Assembly: GCA_039000515.1 (NCBI GenBank)
Contig: JBCFYV010001001.1
Location: 2,393,889-2,457,888 of the forward strand
Length of the DNA: 64,000 bases
Origin: Timema cristinae
Taxonomy: Eukaryota > Arthropoda > Insecta > Phasmatodea > Timematidae
Reading direction: 5' to 3'
In this document: positions 1-10,868 of the stretch, piece after piece
Layout: each line of letters starts with the position of its first letter
How positions within the stretch are numbered: the stretch's first letter is position 1
Notes under the pieces: model-generated
What the model saw: the letters and a program-made list of their open reading frames with translations, nothing else
Database searches by the model: none
Told to the model about the DNA's origin: nothing
Position numbers and translations under genes: made by a program

Positions 1-78
1 TTTGTAAATACATTCCCCTCACACACGACAAACCCAAGCATTGCAGACTGTATTATTTTATTGAATGAAGGTTGTAAC

Positions 79-297
79 GTACGTAAGGCGTCACTTTCGC
101 TTTGGGATGACTGAAAGATCGGGGTTAGAATCCCAGTTGGTTTCATTGAGGATTTTTTCCCAAAAATGATTTTACACTCTCCTCCCACGCAAATGCAGTT
201 ACACTCCATCTAAATTAAACCTTTATCATCCCTAATACACTAGAGGTATTAGTACATATGCATGTAACCCTAAAGGCTAGGAAGACGCGGTTTTGAT
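79..297 (+). repeat. SINE family C, degenerate 5'-truncated copy
   Basis: The copy keeps the B-box-like stretch (GGGGTTAGAATCCC) and the family C body with CTCTCCTCCCACGCAAATG, then a degraded shared tail ending in AAGACGCGG. The tRNA-like A-box region is missing or decayed. No target-site duplication was found. Confidence 0.6.
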
Positions 298-743
298 TTT
301 TTTTAAATTAAAACTAGCTCACTGCTTTGAAAGGCGTTTTATTTCTCTCACAAATGAAATAATTTTCACTTTTAAAAGAGTATAAACTTTTTTTCCAAGT
401 TTACTTCAGAATAAAGACGTAAATACGACACGATTAAAGGTATTAACTTGGACACGGGCCATAACTTTGTGTCCACATTTAATGACATGGTAGTAATCTT
501 TATTCTTCTTTTTTTATTAATTCTTGTTGAGGGATCGGGAGGTTTTAGATGCAATCCAAGCACGTACCTACTTTTCTTTTGTTATTCGACAGCAGTTAAT
601 GTGGGATAAAAGAGATACCGGTGAATAAAGTCATTAACGGTTTTCGAAATTGTACGTTGGATGGGTTACACTCGACGGGTTCATCGGCACGGAAATATAT
701 TCCAGCGAGGAACTTTTTGTCACTACGAATATTTTATTTACTT

Positions 744-943
744 TTTATAGGGTCTTATCTCGGTGGTGAGCTGGTTAGATAGCCATGCAACAATTTTCAG
801 TGGTGGTCGGGCCGTCTAAGGCACTTGATCGCACTAGGTTGCTGACAGGGAAGCTATAGGTCACACCACAGCCGTTTTTCACTGCGGCGTAAGGAGTTGG
901 GGGCTCAAGATTCGATTTAATCATTTAGTTTTACCACCCTCGA

Positions 944-974
<31 letters not shown>
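744..974 (+). repeat. Probable tRNA-like repeat ending in (ATT)n
   Basis: A decayed tRNA-like segment (CTCGGTGGTGAGCTGGTTAG near 759) is followed by a run of about eleven ATT units at 941-974. The trinucleotide run resembles the 3' tails of the SINEs elsewhere in the window, but the body does not match a family clearly. It could also be an independent microsatellite. Confidence 0.35.
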
Positions 975-975
<1 letters not shown>

Positions 976-3003
976 CAAGTTTTATTGTTAAAGGCTGTGC
1001 CAGCATTTTTAGCCCTTTGTTAGCCTATATCTTTAACATTAGACCTGTCAAATCAAACTTTTCCTTTACATGGAAACAATCTGTAGTCATACCTATTTAT
1101 AAAAAAGTGGCAAAAACAAAAACTTGTAATTATAGACCAATTTCTCTCTTAACACTTTTTACAAAGTATTCGAGAAAATCATACATGAGCATACTTTCCA
1201 CCACCTTAAAAATAAATTTTCAGATAATCAACATAGCTTTATAAAAAATAAATCTACTGTAACTAATTTAGTAGAATTTCTTAGGCATGCCCTCAAGTCG
1301 CTGCGCAAGGTCAGGTTGATGCTATTTATTTTGACCAAAGTAAGGCATTTGACTTATGTCAGCATAGTATTATTCTCTCTAATTAACCTTAGGTCAAATT
1401 TCGGCCTTTCTCAATCATATGTAAACTGGTTCAGCAGTTATTTGCATGAAAATCATTCACAACTAAAATTTGTTCACACAACTCATATACAATTTTAGCC
1501 CCTGTGGCATACCACAGGGTTCTAATTTAGGTCCTCTTCTCTTTAATGTGTTTATTGATGACATTGGTAAATATTTGAACTCGTCTAGTTATTTACTCTT
1601 TGCTGATAAGTAAAATTATTTAAAATTGTCAAATCTATTGGAGATTGTATAGTGTTACAAAATGATGTAAATTGGTATTCTACAATGGTATTTTGAAAAT
1701 GGAATGTCTATTAATAAATCTAAGACCAAATCTATAACTTTTACTAGGAAAACTAAGACTTTCATTTTTACTTATAAATTGGGCAATGAAAACATAGTTC
1801 GTACCCTTTATATTAATGATCTTGGTGTTCTTCTGGATAACAAACTTTTTTCCATTGTCATGTTGACCATGTAATTTCCCAATCATTAAAATTACTTGGA
1901 CTTATTAAATTTGTTACGTCATCATTTAAAAAAGTTGATTGTTTTTATGTCTGTACTACGCCCTGGTTAGATCTAAGTTAGAATACGCTACTTTGCTTGG
2001 AATTCCATTACCTTAACTGACTCTCTTAGGTTGGAAAAGTTCAAAGAAATTTGTCGCTGCGTGCTATGATATATACTTTAGTAAACGGGACCCACCTCGG
2101 TGGCGTAGTTGGCTAACGCGCTAGTCGTGTTGAGCTCGACCGCCGAGGACGGGGAGATCAAGGTTCGAATATCGGTCGGGTGAACTGAGGGTTTTTTCTA
2201 AAGTGGTTTTCCACTCTCCTCCACGCAAATGCGGGTTCACTTCCTCTAATTAAACCTTCCCAATTCCCAATTCGTTAGCGTAATTAGTACTTAAAGCGTA
2301 TAAGCCCGAACGGGTAGTAAGACGCGGTGCTAAATAATAAAAATAATAATTTAGTAACCGGATTTATTATGATTATGACAGAATTCGAAACCTCTTAGGG
2401 CTCCAAATTTCTTCTCGCGTAGACTTTATTGTGATGCCCTTTTCGTTTTTAATATATTCAATAGCAAAATTTATTGCAAATTTTCCCTTGATCATGTAGG
2501 CATTCTTATCCCTTCTCGGGCTTCTCGTAATCCAAAATTATTTTTTCTCAATAGCTCTTATAAGGTAAGCCCTATAGGTCGTTGTATCCATAGCGCCAAT
2601 TATAGATTTGTCGAATTCGACTTTTATCATAAAAGAAAAGCTAAACTCAAAGAGTTATTTAAGGAAATCCCTTATCAATAATTTATCACTAAGAGGTTTG
2701 CCTATAATATCTAAATTTTACAATATTGTGATTTATTTTTTGCATATTGTTACTGCTATTAACCACTCTTTAGTTTTTTGTTATTATTGCTATTTTTTAT
2801 TATTATCATTATTAATTTTTTATAACTATTAATCATTATATAACATTATTTAGCCATTTTTGTTTATCTTATTTTCTCGTGTAAATATATGTATTTGTAT
2901 GGTACTTGTATACTTTCAGTGCTGGCCTGTTATAGGTCTTACGACTGTTGGCCAGCACTATAATAAAGGAAATTGAAATATCTACTACTACTACTACTAC
3001 TAC
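975..3003 (+). mobile_element. Degenerate jockey-like non-LTR retrotransposon (LINE), 5'-truncated
   Basis: Conceptual translation shows reverse transcriptase landmarks in order across several frames: VVIPIYKK and NYRPISLL (about 1086-1150), FGLSQSYVNWF (about 1400), a decayed PQGSNLGPLLFNVFIDD (about 1520-1565), LLFADK where an intact enzyme has FADD (about 1600), and C-terminal thumb-like sequence to about 2700. Stops and frameshifts occur throughout, so it is dead. The 5' end, including any endonuclease, is missing. The 3' end is a (CTA)n run at about 2982-3003, as in jockey-type elements of arthropods. A SINE (2089-2349) interrupts it. An intact relative could have mobilised SINEs here, but its tail does not match theirs. 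Confidence 0.85.
2089..2349 (+). mobile_element. SINE family A copy nested in the LINE
   Basis: The tRNA-like head has an A box (TGGCGTAGTTGGCTAACGCG) and a B box (GGTTCGAATATC). The body is followed by the shared tail and an AT-rich trinucleotide run. It is flanked by a 12-bp duplication, TTTAGTAAACGG at 2077-2088 and TTTAGTAACCGG at 2350-2361, with one mismatch. Removing it rejoins the LINE reading frame, so the SINE is younger than the LINE. Confidence 0.9.
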
Positions 3004-3359
3004 AAATAATCTCAGACCCACCGAATTCATCTAAAAGCGTCATAAACACACATGAAAATTAAACCAAATAAAGAAAAGGAAAATAAATCAGGTAAAAGAA
3101 ACATTCATTAAACAATGGAGTGAGAAGCGAAAAGATTCAATAAAAAAACCTCAAGCGCTTGAAGGAACTACTTCGCTGAGTCCTTTCCGACCGAGGGTCA
3201 CTTTATCCCTCACCTCTTATGTTCATAAGGATGGGGGTTTGCAGTTACTATTACAAACATCATCATCAACTGTTTACAGCCTGTGGCCGTTGAAAGTATA
3301 TACTATTACATAAACATTTAACGCCTGTGGTGGGTCAATTTAGTAAAATTCTCCCATCT

Positions 3360-3620
3360 TCTTCTATCTTTTCACCACTATTCCTCCTTTAATTGCTTCC
3401 ATTAATCTCCTCTCACTTGCATACTCTCTGTTATCTGCTCCTCCTATTCTTTATTGCCTCCCTTGTAATCTTTTTCCTACATACTTCATCTTCATCATTC
3501 TCTTTGGCAGTCTCTGTTTTTCCACCTCATTACATGCCATACCATCTCAGTCTTGCTTCCTCTACTATCTCATGTACTCCCACTCTTTCCCGGATAGCTT
3601 CTTAATTCCTTATCCTGTTT
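3360..3620 (-). mobile_element. LINE 3'-domain relic, antisense
   Basis: On the minus strand, broken frames read like the C-terminal end of arthropod non-LTR retrotransposon proteins, with an EEARLRWYGMV-type motif and basic arginine- and lysine-rich stretches. No intact frame exists. On the plus strand it appears as a long C/T-rich tract. A plain pyrimidine tract is the alternative. Confidence 0.5.
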
Positions 3621-3634
3621 CTTCTCGTGATATT

Positions 3635-3900
3635 TATTATTACAAACAAATGAGATCAAATACAAACTGGACACTGGAATAAAACCCAATACCTTCGTCT
3701 TTGTAGGCCAATGCTCTATCACCGAGCTATCCTGGTTCGTCTAGTATTCAGGACCACCTTCAGTGGTTGTTGCGTTGTTAGGTGGCCCTGAATACTAGAC
3801 GAACCAGGATGGTTCTATGGTAAAGCACTGGCTCGCCAAACCGAAGGTCCCGCGTTTGGTTCCCTTCTCCATGTGGCCATTTTTTACTTAATTGAATTTT
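3635..3900. repeat. Two family F tRNA-like repeats in head-to-head orientation
   Basis: The left half (about 3635-3728) is a minus-strand tRNA-like repeat and the right half (about 3790-3900) a plus-strand one with TTCTATGGTAAAGC and a B-box-like GCGTTTGGTTCC. They meet at an inverted repeat: arms 3729-3759 and 3780-3810, 31 bp with one mismatch, around a 20-bp loop. The element probably inserted into or recombined with a relative. Confidence 0.6.
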
Positions 3901-3924
3901 GATTCAAGCATCACAACTTTAATG

Positions 3925-4135
3925 TTTAGGTATTTAACGTATATTTTCTGAACCGACTGAATATATCAGCACGCGACTTATAAAACTAATTTATACTGGA
4001 ACATACACAACATCCAACCCCGACCATTAACTCATCACTGGTAAAGGAATAACTCACATTTCACCAATGTTAGGTTTCTCGGGCTTGCCGAAACTCGAAG
4101 CTAAGTGGGTAGACACGCTAACGTCTGGTCTAAGC
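3925..4135 (-). repeat. SINE family E, partial copy
   Basis: It begins on the plus strand with GGTATTTAACG, TTTTCTGAACCGACTGAATATATC and a body similar to 35935-36176 (TTAACTCATCACT, CTCACATTTCACCAAT). The tRNA-like head is lost or replaced after about 4080. Confidence 0.55.
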
Positions 4136-4294
4136 TGTCTGACAGTGTCAAGACTGATTTTGTGAAAAACCACAACGTTTTTGTCTGTGATACATATGAA
4201 GTAAATATAAATAAACTCATAGCTGCAAAATAAATCACAATTTGAATGAATAAGATCCGCTTCATTTGCGGAATCGTTTAAAGGAGTCACTCTG

Positions 4295-4400
4295 GCAGTA
4301 GGACTGTTGCTGATGGGGAGATCGGGGTTCTATTCCTGGTCAAGGTGCAGTGAGGGTGGTTTTACCTAAATGGTTTTCCACTCTCCCTCACACAAACTCT
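4295..4400 (+). repeat. SINE family C fragment
   Basis: A short piece with GATGGGGAGATCGGGGTTC followed by GAGGGTGGTTTTACC and TGGTTTTCCACTCTCCCTC, the B-box to mid-body part of family C. Head and tail are absent. Confidence 0.6.
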
Positions 4401-4420
4401 AGTATACTTCCTATAACTCA

Positions 4421-5240
4421 TTGGTTTCCAACCTGGGGTCACGACCCCAGTCGGGGTTATTCACTATGGTTATAGCTTTATGTTTACTTCTTAAAGTGAT
4501 ATAATTATCCTAGAAAGGTGAAAATTCAAATATAAATGTAAACGGTCAAATTTAAATAAAAAAATTGTCAAGCAATTTTAAGGTTCATTTTGGTTAATCA
4601 ATTCTTGCTTGCTGCTACCCAGTTTACTGTAGCAGTCTTGTGTTTAGGCGAGCGGCGCTGTAAACATGAAGGCGGGCGGAGCTCACATGAGGTCGTGCTT
4701 ACGACTGTGTTTTTGTTGACCAGTCGTAGTCGTGTACCAGCCCACGACTCTGTAATTCACCACTTAGTATTTTCTCAGCTGCAGTTTCACTTTGTCACAA
4801 CGGACACACCTGGTTCTGTCTGGTTACGCTCAGATGACTGTTAACTATTGAAGGAGTCGTAAGTTGACAGCCGAGGCGATCTTAATACGACCAGTACCAC
4901 CATGATCGGTGGATTCTTGACTATTAGTTCTCACAAGGTCATGAACACGACTGATGTGGTCGTGAGTCGTACACACGACCTCGTGGAAACCCGCCTTAAC
5001 TTCAAAATAGCCGCCAGGTTCGTTAATTCTCTTTGGAAACATCCACATACATATAATAATTATATAAGCAATTTATAATTATTAAATTAAGTACACGGGC
5101 TCAAACTTTATGCTCGTTTGGTTTGTCAGTGAATAGGACAGGATTCAAACTCCTACATGAGGTGATTTTACCTAAACGCGGATAGTCCGAAAGGTTGAAA
5201 AAAATAATTTAAAAAACAAGGAATTGAACGCTTGTACACA
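4421..5240. repeat. Possible hAT-like terminus plus dispersed repeat also found at about 22800-23160
   Basis: CCAACCTGGGGTCACGACCCC at about 4427 resembles the ends of hAT-type nonautonomous elements, but no matching opposite end was found. The stretch 5047-5235 (TATAAGCAATTTATAATTA, then GTTTGGTTTGTCAGTGAA, then TTGAACGCTT) recurs in the same order at about 22810-23080, so the two are copies of one dispersed repeat. No protein is recognisable. Confidence 0.4.
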
Positions 5241-5242
5241 TA

Positions 5243-5425
5243 TGCTTCGGTGGCCGTATGGTCTAAGACGTCACTCGCGTGTTAAACTAGAGTGCCAATG
5301 ACAGGGAGATTGGATTCGAATCCCGATTGGGTGTACTGGGTTTTTTTCTCAAAATAATTTTACAATCTCACTCATGCAAATGCGAGCACACTTAATCCCT
5401 AACACTATTGTAATTAATACATTCT
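5243..5425 (+). repeat. SINE family C copy with decayed tail
   Basis: The head reads TGCTTCGGTGGCCGTATGGTC with B box GATTCGAATCCC, followed by the family C body. The shared GTATAACCCGAACGGG tail has decayed beyond recognition. Confidence 0.65.
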
Positions 5426-6590
5426 CCTCTCTACTAGAGTGGTGTTAGCTAACAGTTAACAGAATATTTTATTTCAAACATCGGTTGAAAGTCATTAATT
5501 TTTTAGCACCACGTTCGGGTTGTAATTAATGTAACTTTTTATAACTGGCCATCAAAATAATTAAAGTTTTTTTTAACTTAAGCTTAGAGGAAAAACCATA
5601 CAAAATATTGGTTTGAAAATCAAACGATTTTATTTTGTAAACAGATGCGCATGAACTCAACCTAAAACGGCTTATATACGTCATTAACAGCGTACATTTC
5701 TTCCTGTTCGTTATCTTAATTAGTGAATAGAACGCAGCCTTTTAGAAACTCTAGTTTGTAAAGCATTTTTAAATGACTCATAGACGCCTCTTCCACAAAA
5801 AAGAAACATCCAAACGGCTATTTTCATAATTCCGTATTTCGACTAAGTAAAAACTGTTAGAAGAAAAACATAATTAAAAGAAATTGTTTGTTATAACAGT
5901 TTTGATTGCCAAAAGTGAAAGCAGCTCAACATAATGGTCTTGCAGATGACATAGTTTGGCGGATGGATACATGAGAGAAGATATGGTAACTTTTGCCAGT
6001 TGCTGTCTACACTTTAGGGACGAGTGCACTGAACATATGCGTTCAACCCGAACGAGTAATAAGACACGGTGCTAAAAAGAAATATGAACAAACACAGTAA
6101 GAGAGTAGGTTGTATTTAGGGAAACTGCTGTGTTGTCAAAAGGAATAGAGCTTTCACTCTTTTCTTTATTTTCCAGTGGACTAACACATATTGATGACTC
6201 ATCAGAAGAGGAACCTCACTGAGTATTTCTAACTGTGACGCCACACACTACAATTACACCGCCGAAATGTTGAGTGTCACTGTTTTAAGTTGAAGACTAA
6301 TTGTACTCTTTTAATAAGTTAAATATCGCGGCTCGTGTCTTGAAAACCAACATGATTTCAACAACAGACATCTTCAACCTTGACTGAACTGGTGGGCGCG
6401 TAAGCCTTTTAGTCTTAAGAAATGGGTGGTGGAGGTAGGAATGGTGGGTGGGTGAGGGGTTGAAAATAAAAGGTGAAAAATATGACAATTTAATATTCTA
6501 TATAAAACAATCAATAATAATTTAAAACATTAATTTTAAAATTAATATTATTAAAAAAAAACATAGCGTGATCCTGCGACCAAGCGACCA
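5426..6590. other. No gene seen; AT-rich spacer with a SINE tail fragment
   Basis: No convincing coding sequence. The only repeat seen is a shared SINE tail at about 6025-6078 (TTCAACCCGAACGAGTAATAAGACACGGTGCTAAA) without its head. Weak similarity to MITE sequence (GATCATATGGTTTGGCG-like) is seen near 5940-5965. Confidence 0.5.
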
Positions 6591-6639
6591 CCACCGTTAT
6601 CAAATATAGTGCTAACATTTGAGGACAAAAGGTGTAATG

Positions 6640-6770
6640 TGGTCAGCAGAACGAACCATCTGGTTATGAATCTCATTTTTATAGAAAGGAGCCTCTACCC
6701 ATTTATTCGAGTAGCTCCTTATTTGAAGGGCTACTCACGAGGCTGAGTTTGAACTCATTACAGACAGGCC
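6640..6770 (-). repeat. SINE family H, partial copy
   Basis: The minus strand carries the same body as 48153-48412 and 18262-18486: a CTCAGCCTCGTGAG stretch followed by a GAGCTACTCGAATAAA-like stretch and GAGATTCATAACC. The tRNA-like head is incomplete. Confidence 0.5.
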
Positions 6771-6793
6771 CACAGCACTAAATAAAACTAAAA

Positions 6794-8334
6794 TGTTTAC
6801 TCAAGAGTGTCAAGTAATATGATGAGACAACCCTGCCCAACTCTTCTGTCCTCTAGTACCATAGAGGAGTAATTGTTTACTCCAAGTGTCAAGTAAGATA
6901 GGACAGCCTGTAGTATTTCTCAGGAGGGCAAGGTACAGTATAGTTGAGTGTATAGCTCCCACACGACCCAGCCCAACTCTTCTGTCCTCTAGTACCATAG
7001 AGGAGTAATTGTTTACTCCAAGTGTCAAGTAAGATAGGACAGCCTGTAGTATATCTCAGGAGGGCAAGGTACAGTATAGTCGAGTGTATAGCTCCCACAC
7101 GACCCAGCCCAACTCTTCTGTCCTCTAGTACCATAGAGGAGTAATTGTTTACTCCAAGTGTCAAGTAAGATAGGACAGCCTGTAGTATATCTCAGGAGGG
7201 CAAGGTACAGTATAGTCGAGTGTGTAGCACCCACACGACCCAGCCCAACTCTTCTGTACTCCAGTACCATGGAGTAGTAATTGTTTACTCCAAGTGTCAA
7301 GTAAGATAGGACAGCCTTTAGTATATCTCAGGAGGGCAAGGTACAGTATAGTTGAGTGTATAGCACCCACACGACCAAGCCCAACTCTTCTGTCCTCTAG
7401 TACCATAGAGGAGTAATTGTTTACTCCAAGTGTCAAGTAAGATAGGACAGCCTTTAGTATATCTCAGGAGGGCAAGGTACAGTATAGTTGAGTGTATAGC
7501 ACCCACACGACCAAGCCCAACTCTTCTGTCCTCTAGTACCATAGAGGAGTAATTGTTTACTCCAAGTGTCAAGTAAGATAGGACAGCCTGTAGTATATCT
7601 CAGGAGGGCAAGGTACAGTATAGTCGAGTGTGTAGCACCCACACGACCCAGCCCAACTCTTCTGTCCTCTAGTACCATAGAGGAGTAATTGTTTACTCCA
7701 AGTGTCAAGTAAGATAGGACAGCCTGTAGTATATCTCAGGAGGGCAAGGTACAGTATAGTCGAGTGTCTAGCTCCCACACTACCCTGCCCAACTCTTCTG
7801 TCCTCCAGTACCATGGAGGAGTAATTGTTTACTCCAAGTGTCAAGTAAGATAGGACAGCCTGTAGTATATCTCAGGAGGGCAAGGTACAGTATAGTCGAG
7901 TGTATAGCTCCCACACGACCCAGCCCAACTCTTCTGTCCTCCAGTACCATGGAGGAGTAATTGTTTACTCCAAGTGTCAAGTAAGATAGGACAGCCTGTA
8001 GTATATCTCAGGAGGGCAAGGTACAGTATAGTTGAGTGTATAGCACCCACACGACCAAGCCCAACTCTTCTGTCCTCTAGTACCATAGAGGAGTAATTGT
8101 TTACTCCAAGTGTCAAGTAAGATAGGACAGCCTATAGTATATCTCAGGAGGGCAAGGTACAGTATAGTCGAGTGTGTAGCACCCACACGACCCAGCCCAA
8201 CTCTTCTGTCCTCTAGTACCATAGAGGAGTAATTGTTTACTCCAAGTGTCAAGTAAGATAGGACAGCCTGTAGTATATCTCAGGAGGGCAAGGTACAGTA
8301 TAGTCGAGTGTGTAGCACCCACACGACCCAGCCC
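6794..8334. repeat. 136-bp satellite array, about 11 monomers
   Basis: The monomer contains CCAAGTGTCAAGTAAGATAG, then CTCAGGAGGGCAAGGTACAG, then CACACGACCCAGCCCAACTC and a small palindrome (TCCTCTA, loop GTACCA, TAGAGGA). Eleven palindrome sites are spaced 136 bp apart. The first monomer lacks about 80 bp and the last stops at CAGCCCA. Monomers differ at few positions and the differences are reused in different neighbours, as expected of unequal exchange. Because 136 is not a multiple of 3, the 84-91 residue frames on the minus strand are a by-product, not proteins. Confidence 0.97.
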
Positions 8335-8496
8335 AGTCATCCTGTCCTCCCACGCGGGGCGGGGGTGCGGCTCTTACAATTTGCTCATATACTTGCACCA
8401 GAAGCTCAACCGAAGACTTGTTGCCAACCCGAATCCTCTGACAAACCATAGTATGGGTTCATCACTCTTCAGTAACGTAGTAATAATGTAGAACCG

Positions 8497-8650
8497 TTGG
8501 GTGCGTCGACTAAGTCGTCAACCTCTCTTGATCCACTTTTATGACAGTGGAAAAGTCTAGGGTTCGAATCATGGCCTGGTGCACCGAGGGTTTTTTTTAT
8601 GAGCCTTCTATCTTCTTTACTTGCAAGTGCGTATCTAATTAGTGAACATT
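8497..8650 (+). repeat. Decayed family C-like SINE
   Basis: A tRNA-like head (GTTGGGTGCGTCGACTAAGTC) with B box GGGTTCGAATCA, then CTGGTGCACCGAGGGTTTTTT as in family C. The 3' part and tail are not recognisable. Confidence 0.45.
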
Positions 8651-8884
8651 TGCGGATATTTTAGGGGGTGGAAACTTGCGGGGGTGGGAGGCGAGAGTGC
8701 ACTTTCTAAAACACATATTTGTATCGCCGCATCACCTCCAAACCAATAAACACTGGGACATAACAAATAAATGGTTTACCTTTTTCTACTGTCAACAACC
8801 CGAAGATTGGTTTTGATGTGACCATTTGGTACAAATCCCATGTACCAGCGGGGTTCAAGAAGTGTGGGGGGCCCGTTGCCTTCC

Positions 8885-9133
8885 CCAATGAATTTCTATG
8901 AGTGAAAGCGAAAGAGCCTACCAATTTTACCGGGAAAGGTATTTTCACATACCTTCCAGGGTTATTTTAAATACCACAACCGATATGGGACTGACGGTTT
9001 TACTTCCCCTCCGATGGTAGTTTTACTAAGGATTTTTATCGCTCAAGATAAATCCGTTGACCTTGGCTGGGTTTGAACCTATAAATATCGGGTCTTGAGG
9101 CGAGCACCTTACACCAAAACCACAGAGGTCGAC
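8885..9133 (-). mobile_element. SINE family D copy, 3'-incomplete
   Basis: The minus strand starts GTCGACCTCTGTGGTTTTGGTG and has the B box GGTTCAAACC, then family D body (ATTTTTATCGCTC and CCTCCGATGG complements). The shared D/E tail (AAAGTGCACGTTAAATACCTC) has been lost at the plus-strand left edge. Confidence 0.7.
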
Positions 9134-9940
9134 GCGATGTGTATTCAGGTATACAAATATTAAATCCAGTTCACTGGCACTATGTGTTAAAATAACACCG
9201 GTTTTATTTATAGTTTACTTCCTGATTGAGGCATGCCAACGTAGAGCATTGTAACAGTGTCACCAACCACGAAACATGCAATATATTGTGATTTTTTTTC
9301 TTTTCAACTTAGGATGCCTCTGATACGGAAATGTCCGCCTTACGAAGGTCCATTTTAGTTAATCGGGGGGATTTTTGCCCCGAGTTTTGTCCAACTTTGT
9401 TCATTTTAACTTTTAAACCAATCAACAAACACGTGTACAGTCTAATATTAGTAAAAAAGGCCTTTTATAAAATAAAAACAATAAGTTCTTTTTTAGAAAC
9501 ATTGAAAATATTTTACTGTGAGGACTGTTAATTTATAGGTTATGATAGTATCTATCAAAAGTGACAGTTGCAGGCCAAATGACTTGACTTATGAATACGT
9601 AAAAGTAGATATAACTTTTCTAGCTGTCTCCCTATGAAAATTGGACTGCACACACGCGCACGAACACACACATACAGACACAGAGTACCACTCTTAGAAA
9701 AGGAGGGGGGAAAAAAGCCTCATAAATGTCTCTCTGTTCAGATTGTTTTGACACGGGTATTATTGTTAAGGGTACCCCTTTGTTGGGACCAAAAATAGTT
9801 TTCCTTTCTGAGCTAAAATTAGGCCAGCAGATTGGTGTTTTTTGGGACTACAAGTTCGTATAGTCTCGTTCAAAAAGTGTGGGACAGAGTTGGCTTACGG
9901 TGAACCCACTTGTAAACGTGACTATACTTATAAAGCTTAT

Positions 9941-10216
9941 ACCGTGTATTACTACCCATTCGGGTTATACACACGCTAATGTGTAATGGTAGGGTGATAG
10001 TGAGATGAAATGGAGGACCTACAGTTTAACGTAGGATACGAACCAAGGTGGAGGCCTGGCATTCCACACATTCACAAGTTGTGATTAATACAAGTCTTGT
10101 TAAAGGTGAAGGAAGGGTTTGGCAATCAGGTAAATCAGTGCAGGGACCAAGGATTGAATCCCGGACCCCCAGCACTGAGGTCCAGCAATGCCTTACCCCT
10201 AGACCGCTAGGTCACC
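9941..10216 (-). mobile_element. SINE family B, diverged full-length copy
   Basis: The minus strand begins GGTGACCTAGCGGTCTAGGG and carries the full family B body to a tail of TTACCCATTCGGG-type sequence at the left edge. A short repeat, CTTATAC, flanks it at about 9936 and 10215. It abuts a family D fragment (10217-10311). It is more diverged than other B copies, so probably older. Confidence 0.8.
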
Positions 10217-10311
10217 TTATACTTCTCTTCCGAAGGAAGTTGTGCTAAGGATGTTTATCTTTCAAGAAAAATTCATTGACCCCGGCTGGATTTGAACCCA
10301 CTGGCTACCTC
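10217..10311 (-). repeat. SINE family D fragment
   Basis: CTTCCGAAGGAAGTTGTGCT, TTTATCTTTCAAG and GGCTGGATTTGAACCC match the head half of family D in minus orientation. It ends at a TA microsatellite. Confidence 0.6.

Positions 10312-10313
<2 letters not shown>

Positions 10314-10377
<64 letters not shown>
10314..10377. repeat. (TA)n then (CA)n microsatellite
   Basis: About 27 TA units pass directly into ACACACACAC. Such a stretch is likely length-variable. Confidence 0.95.
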
Positions 10378-10378
<1 letters not shown>

Positions 10379-10690
10379 AATCGGAAACTATTGGTTTGCT
10401 AAAAATATATATTTAAACTAAAGATTTTTAAAAAAAATTTAAGTGCTACAACTTTACAATGCTAAGTTATTTGGTATCTCAAATAGTTGAAGAAAGATGA
10501 TCAAAACTGTAAATTTCCGTTTCTGTAAAGTACCCTCAAAGTCATTTTCGTGGGTAAATGACAGTTGCCATTTTGTTTGCAAAGTTAAACAGTACCTAAT
10601 TACAAAATTGAATCAAAATTACTAGAGCGGAATTCAAGAAAATCAATTTTTACCCCTTTTTGCCCTTTAGTAAACTACTATCAGAAAAAA
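10379..10690. repeat. Fragment of the ACTTTCTCGCT-ended repeat
   Basis: The sequence ACAATGCTAAGTTATTTGGTA, TCTCAAATAGTTG, TACCCTCAAAGTCATTTTCG and CCCTTTAGTAAACTA recurs in order in 27950-28240 and, inverted, in 34200-34480. Only the middle of the element is present. Confidence 0.7.
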
Positions 10691-10868
10691 AATATCGAAA
10701 ATCCGCCTCTGTTAGATTCTGTCCCGTGGTCTCTACTATAAGTGTACAAGGATTCAACTTTTTAGGTCATCTAGGGACCTCTGGAGGGTGCGCAAAGACT
10801 CGCACACAAATTATATTTAGAGATAAGATTATATTAGAAAATAGTTATTGATAGGATGAACTATATTA

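Noticed and set aside
6810..8449. Series of 66-91 residue open frames beginning MTLGVNNYSSM on the minus strand
   Set aside because: They repeat with the 136-bp satellite period. Because 136 is not divisible by 3 each frame runs through two monomers and stops; there is no gene.
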